Below, piece after piece: positions 60,601-64,000 of a stretch of 64,000 nt of DNA. The first letter of the stretch is position 1. The number at the start of each line of letters is the position of its first letter. The translations under genes were made by a program, and so were the position numbers. Source of the DNA: Erythrophleum ivorense (lineage: Eukaryota > Streptophyta > Magnoliopsida > Fabales > Fabaceae); NCBI GenBank assembly GCA_026724425.1, contig JAIUCV010000011.1, forward strand, positions 6,779,501 to 6,843,500, written 5' to 3'. The notes beneath the pieces were generated by a model. That model was not told the origin of the DNA. It saw only the letters and a list, made by a program, of their open reading frames with translations, and did not search any database.

Positions 60601-60924
60601 TTGGAGTTAAAATATAGTTTGTTCTTTTTGTATATTGTGTTACATTTCCTTCATGATCTCAATGCATTTTGTCAATATTTGTTTATATTTCTTTATGCTG
60701 TTGAAGTCTTTGTTTCTTTACTTTTGGGTTATTATGTCTACTAAATTGAAGCCCAAAATAAAACCCAAAGGCATATAGAATTATTGAATCATTTTCGTAG
60801 CGTATGATTTGAACTACACCTAGGTAGAAGATACCAAAGGGCATAGAGATTCATTTACGTTTATTATATAGTGATTCATTCTTTTAGTCTCTCAAGGATG
60901 TCACTAAGTGTTTGTGAAAATATT

Positions 60925-61152
60925 TGACGGCATGTTTGGTATGCCTATGGAAAGGGAAATGCAAAGTGAAAGTTGGGGAGAATTACAATTTTATCCTTAT
61001 AATTATTATTCAATCATTTTTTAATACATCTATTAATCATTATCTAATCATTAAAAGTAAAAGTATTATAAGTATTTTTTATCTATAAAATCACATTTTT
61101 CTTTTCTTTTTCCTTTCTATACTTAACTTTCTATATATTAGACGGGCTGTGA
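60925..61152. mobile_element. Possible MITE
   Basis: The left border GACGGCATGTTTGGTATGCC and the right border (reverse complement CAGCCCGTCTAATATATAG) are loosely complementary. Next inside are GGAAAGGGAAA on the left and inverted CTTTTCCTTTC on the right. About 230 bp, AT-rich and non-coding. Placement is approximate. Confidence 0.35.
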
Positions 61153-62280
61153 ATGTCTATAAGGAATTGGTTTCAATTATTTTCTTTATTTGGTTTTTTG
61201 GAAACAAAGACTCTAACTAAATGATCTTTAGCTGTGAATTTCCTTTAACTAAAATTTGTACAAATTGACTATGCAGCACTAGGGAAACATTAGGCTGTTA
61301 ACTAGGAGCAAGATGATAATAGTAAAGGAATTACTCTCTCCAAGCAAAGTAAATATAATGCCTATAACTTTTTTCTTGATTTTTTAAAAATGTAAATACA
61401 AAGTTGGATATATAATGCTTTGTTAGAATGTATTGCTTCACTACTTTCACAGTAAACAGCAGCAAGTAATCTTTGGACAAACTATAAACTTGTGTTACAT
61501 TTATCAGCTGTTTAACCAAACTGTCTATTATTCTATTTTACTTTGGATTGTCAAACATTCTATAATTTATCTATAAGCCACTTTTTTCATTTACTCTATC
61601 TAACGTTCTTCTATATGATTGTATCTTGCTAGCCTCAAATTAAACGCCAAACTAATAATTATAATCTTACAACCTTTCAATAAATGAAAAATTTTTATAC
61701 CCCATGCAATGCATGAATACTTTGCTAATTCGACATAAACGTCCAAGGGGAGCTCCCAATGCGATGTCAATCCCCCTTAATTGGTCTCGATTCTCTTTAT
61801 ATTGTGTTATTGCAATTCTTTGAAAATTTAGGTATCGTTAACCTACAAGTAGGGATGATGAGGTACGGAGGCATCTCTCTTTCATTACTTTCCCTTTTTT
61901 TTTTATCTTTCATTGCTGCTGTTTATTCTTGTCTCTTTACTTGCTTTCTTGTTTATTTCACAACACATCCACAGTAATCACAACATTGATTTTTGTAACT
62001 TTTGTTTTCTCATTCCTTTAATCTTTTCTCTTAAACTAGTATTTCTCATAATTTTTCGGCATCCGCAAGAGATACACTACCGCTTGACATTCTTTTGCTC
62101 TTATGTTTCTGTTCCACGATGAAACACGGAGAGACAACAGCAAAATTGGAGAAGCAAGTACGAAATAGGATAAATAGAGTAATCACGTTAAGCCCTTGAC
62201 GATACTTGAATCGGTTGACCACATCCAACGGTTAGGACTCTGACGGTGTCTCTGAATCTTTTACAATACCGTATTATATA

Positions 62281-63451
62281 TAATAAAAAAAATAATGACA
62301 CAAAAAATTATATAAAATTCGTTATTTATCTACTCTGTTTCTTTTTATTTCTCTCTAATTATATCATGTGTATTTACTAGTGCAATACTAAAAATTCCTA
62401 CAGGGAGCGATTAGTATGCATTGTCGACCATTTCCTCTTGTTTTATTTTCGCCCAAGCATTTTCTTACCATTAATGCTCCAATCGGTATGCATTTTGTTT
62501 ATTTTGAACTTGGCGACTGGGCCGACGAAGGCATCATAGCCCATGGTGAGATAACTAGGTTCCATAATCGTTTATTAAGATTATTTTAATTTATTTGGCG
62601 CATTTAAAAAAAATTAAATAATAGTTTCAATGTTTGAAATCAAGTAGTTAAGATTGGCAGTATATTCGCTTAACTACTACGGCAGTCTTTTGAAATTATA
62701 AAATATAACATTTACGCTGATTATAAATACTTTGCATTGAATGCAATAAATATTATAGAAAAGTAAAATTGTTCAGAGAGAAATTTTTTATTAATTGTGC
62801 GGGAAGATGGGTTTCTGTTTTCGGACAAAAGATAATATATCAATTAAAAAAATGCATGAAAATATGAGAAGCCTTACGCTTCGTTTGGATGGGGGAGGGG
62901 GAGGAAAAAGTGGGGAAGGAAGGGAGAGGAGAGGAGAGTGAAGAGAAAATATTATCTTCTCACATGTTTGGATGAAGAAGAGAAAATAGAAGAGGGAAAA
63001 CATGAAAAAAAAATGTTATTTTAAATATGATAATAATATTATTATTTTAATTATATATATTTTTTTAAAAAATAATAAAAATTGATTTAAAAAATACTTA
63101 AATGATAAAAAAAATTATTTTTAGATAAGATAAAAAATTATTTATTAAAAAATATATATTTAGAATTAAAAAAATTTTAAAAATTATTTTTCAAAATAAT
63201 TAAAAATAATTTATATAAAATATTTAATAAATTAATATTTTATTATATATTAATTAGTTTAAATATAATAAGTATTTTTTAATTATATATAATTAATAAC
63301 ATATATATATATATATATATGCGTTGCTAAACCAACGCATACAAATATATATACACACATATATATATATATATATATAGGCATTGCCAGCAATATATTA
63401 TTATACACATATAAAAGAAATATTGGAAATATAACCATAGATAAACACTTT
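62281..63451. other. Spacer with purine tract and AT microsatellites
   Basis: 62608-62690 on the minus strand looks like a SINE head (see findings). 62878-62950 starts CTTCGTTTGGATGGGGG and is strongly purine-rich, as in many plant MITE or promoter repeats. From 63030 the DNA is nearly pure AT. (AT) runs at 63301-63320 and 63359-63379 flank a small hairpin, GCGTTG-CTAAAC-CAACGC, at 63321-63338. No gene is seen. Confidence 0.5.
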
Positions 63452-64000
63452 ATGCCAGTCTTAGAAGAATTACCTCTAGATAGACGAAGAATTACTATAT
63501 CAAGACAACTACAATTAGAATTAGACAACACTAGAGAATTAGGAGAAGAAAGTTCCTCTAGAATTTTATTTAATAATAGATTAGGAAGTCGTAGTATTAG
63601 AATTAATACACCGCAAGAAGTTATCACAATAAATCCTCGAAGAAGTGTACAAAGAACCCTAATTAGATCTAGAAGCCACAGTCATTATGAACCAAACTAT
63701 ATAGCAAAAATACCTATAAGATCAGAATTATTAGAAATTCAACCAAATACCCCAGAAATAGATTTGACCAAAAACCTAGAAAATTCAATACTCGTAGAAG
63801 TAACCCAAGAAGAAAACTGGATAGAAATAAGAGCTTTAATAAACTCTGAAATAATAAAAAGTTCAATACATATAAATTATACAGACAATAATATTGAAAT
63901 ACAAAAAGATGAAACTATAGCACAAACTATGCTAAGATTTAACAAACGTGATATTATAAAACTAAAATTATATGTTGAATCAGAAATAAGAAATCAAACT
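63452..64000 (+). CDS. Partial open frame, probable endogenous pararetrovirus or retroelement protein
   Basis: From the ATG at 63452 the frame stays open for 183 codons and runs off the right edge. It is in fact open further upstream through the AT repeat. The coding strand is A-rich, with many ATA, AAA, GAA and AAT codons, unlike the host genes here. The product is rich in Ile, Asn, Glu and Lys, with an Arg/Ser-rich patch (IRSRSHSHYEP) near residue 70-80. No catalytic motif is visible in this part. This codon bias and an uninterrupted frame in AT-rich spacer resemble the N-terminal part of an endogenous caulimovirid (pararetrovirus) polyprotein. A retrotransposon gag is an alternative. The family call is inference. 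Confidence 0.45.
   Translation, partial: MPVLEELPLDRRRITISRQLQLELDNTRELGEESSSRILFNNRLGSRSIRINTPQEVITINPRRSVQRTLIRSRSHSHYEPNYIAKIPIRSELLEIQPNTPEIDLTKNLENSILVEVTQEENWIEIRALINSEIIKSSIHINYTDNNIEIQKDETIAQTMLRFNKRDIIKLKLYVESEIRNQT

Larger units (their letters stand above)
53961..62280 (+). other. Intron-like region with host gene fragments, no intact gene
   Basis: About 8.3 kb, less AT-extreme than the flanks, T-rich on the plus strand like plant introns. It contains short coding remnants on the plus strand: a VPS60-like piece at 54951-55088, an unidentified exon-like piece at 59670-59734 and a TFIIE-alpha piece at 60485-60600. An acidic open stretch (REFDSGEDEEEFLSRYGP) at about 56815-56914 is unidentified. 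Long (AT) microsatellites occur at 58553-58590, 58812-58840 and 59115-59144, and a 13-C run at 57368-57380. I could not join these into one gene. Confidence 0.5.

Noticed and set aside
63283..63627. 114-codon minus-strand open frame
   Set aside because: It is antisense to the A-rich plus-strand frame and its end is made of microsatellite-encoded Ile-Tyr repeats.
1..64000. CRISPR arrays, operons, rRNA and tRNA genes
   Set aside because: None seen. The regularly spaced motifs belong to CACTA subterminal arrays or tandem repeats, and the tRNA-like segments are SINE heads without cloverleaf integrity.

Overview
The window is nuclear DNA of a flowering plant, most likely a eudicot. It is very AT-rich, genes are sparse, introns are short and have GT/AG borders, plant-specific gene families are present, and nested plant transposons fill most of the space. 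I cannot name the species. Three intact-looking host genes are supported. They are an intronless G-type lectin S-receptor-like kinase (1427-3916, +), a two-exon gene for a small single-pass membrane protein of unknown function (31092-31934, -), and a three-exon R2R3-MYB transcription factor (41002-42354, +).

Layout. 1-3.9 kb: promoter and receptor kinase. 4.4-5.3 kb: two small inverted-repeat elements, one with a perfect 9-bp target duplication. 5.7-28.9 kb: a non-coding block of about 1.9 kb present twice in tandem. Copy A (5709-7495) is compact. Copy B (7638-28928) is stretched to about 21 kb by insertions: paired MITEs, a degenerate CACTA (En/Spm) DNA transposon of about 15.6 kb (9020-24640), a 1.2-kb inverted-repeat element and further inserts. 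The CACTA element carries a decayed TNP2-type transposase and two divergent copies of its second gene, all on the minus strand. One second-gene copy is split by a 2.66-kb repeat. 29-40.8 kb: mostly intergenic DNA with MITEs, a large inverted repeat and the membrane-protein gene. 41-42.4 kb: MYB gene. 42.4-46.8 kb: intergenic. 46810-53960: a decayed Ty1/Copia retrotransposon on the minus strand with both LTRs. 54-62.3 kb: intron-like DNA holding short same-strand remnants of unrelated host genes (a VPS60/CHMP5 ESCRT-III piece, a TFIIE-alpha piece and an unidentified exon). 63452-64000: an open frame running off the right edge, A-rich and probably viral or retroelement in origin.

The three live genes share no obvious pathway: the kinase is a cell-surface receptor, the MYB a nuclear regulator, and the third is uncharacterised. 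I saw no prokaryote-like system, CRISPR array or RNA gene. The least ordinary items are the conserved non-coding tandem duplication, the same-strand gene-fragment region and the open frame at the right edge.
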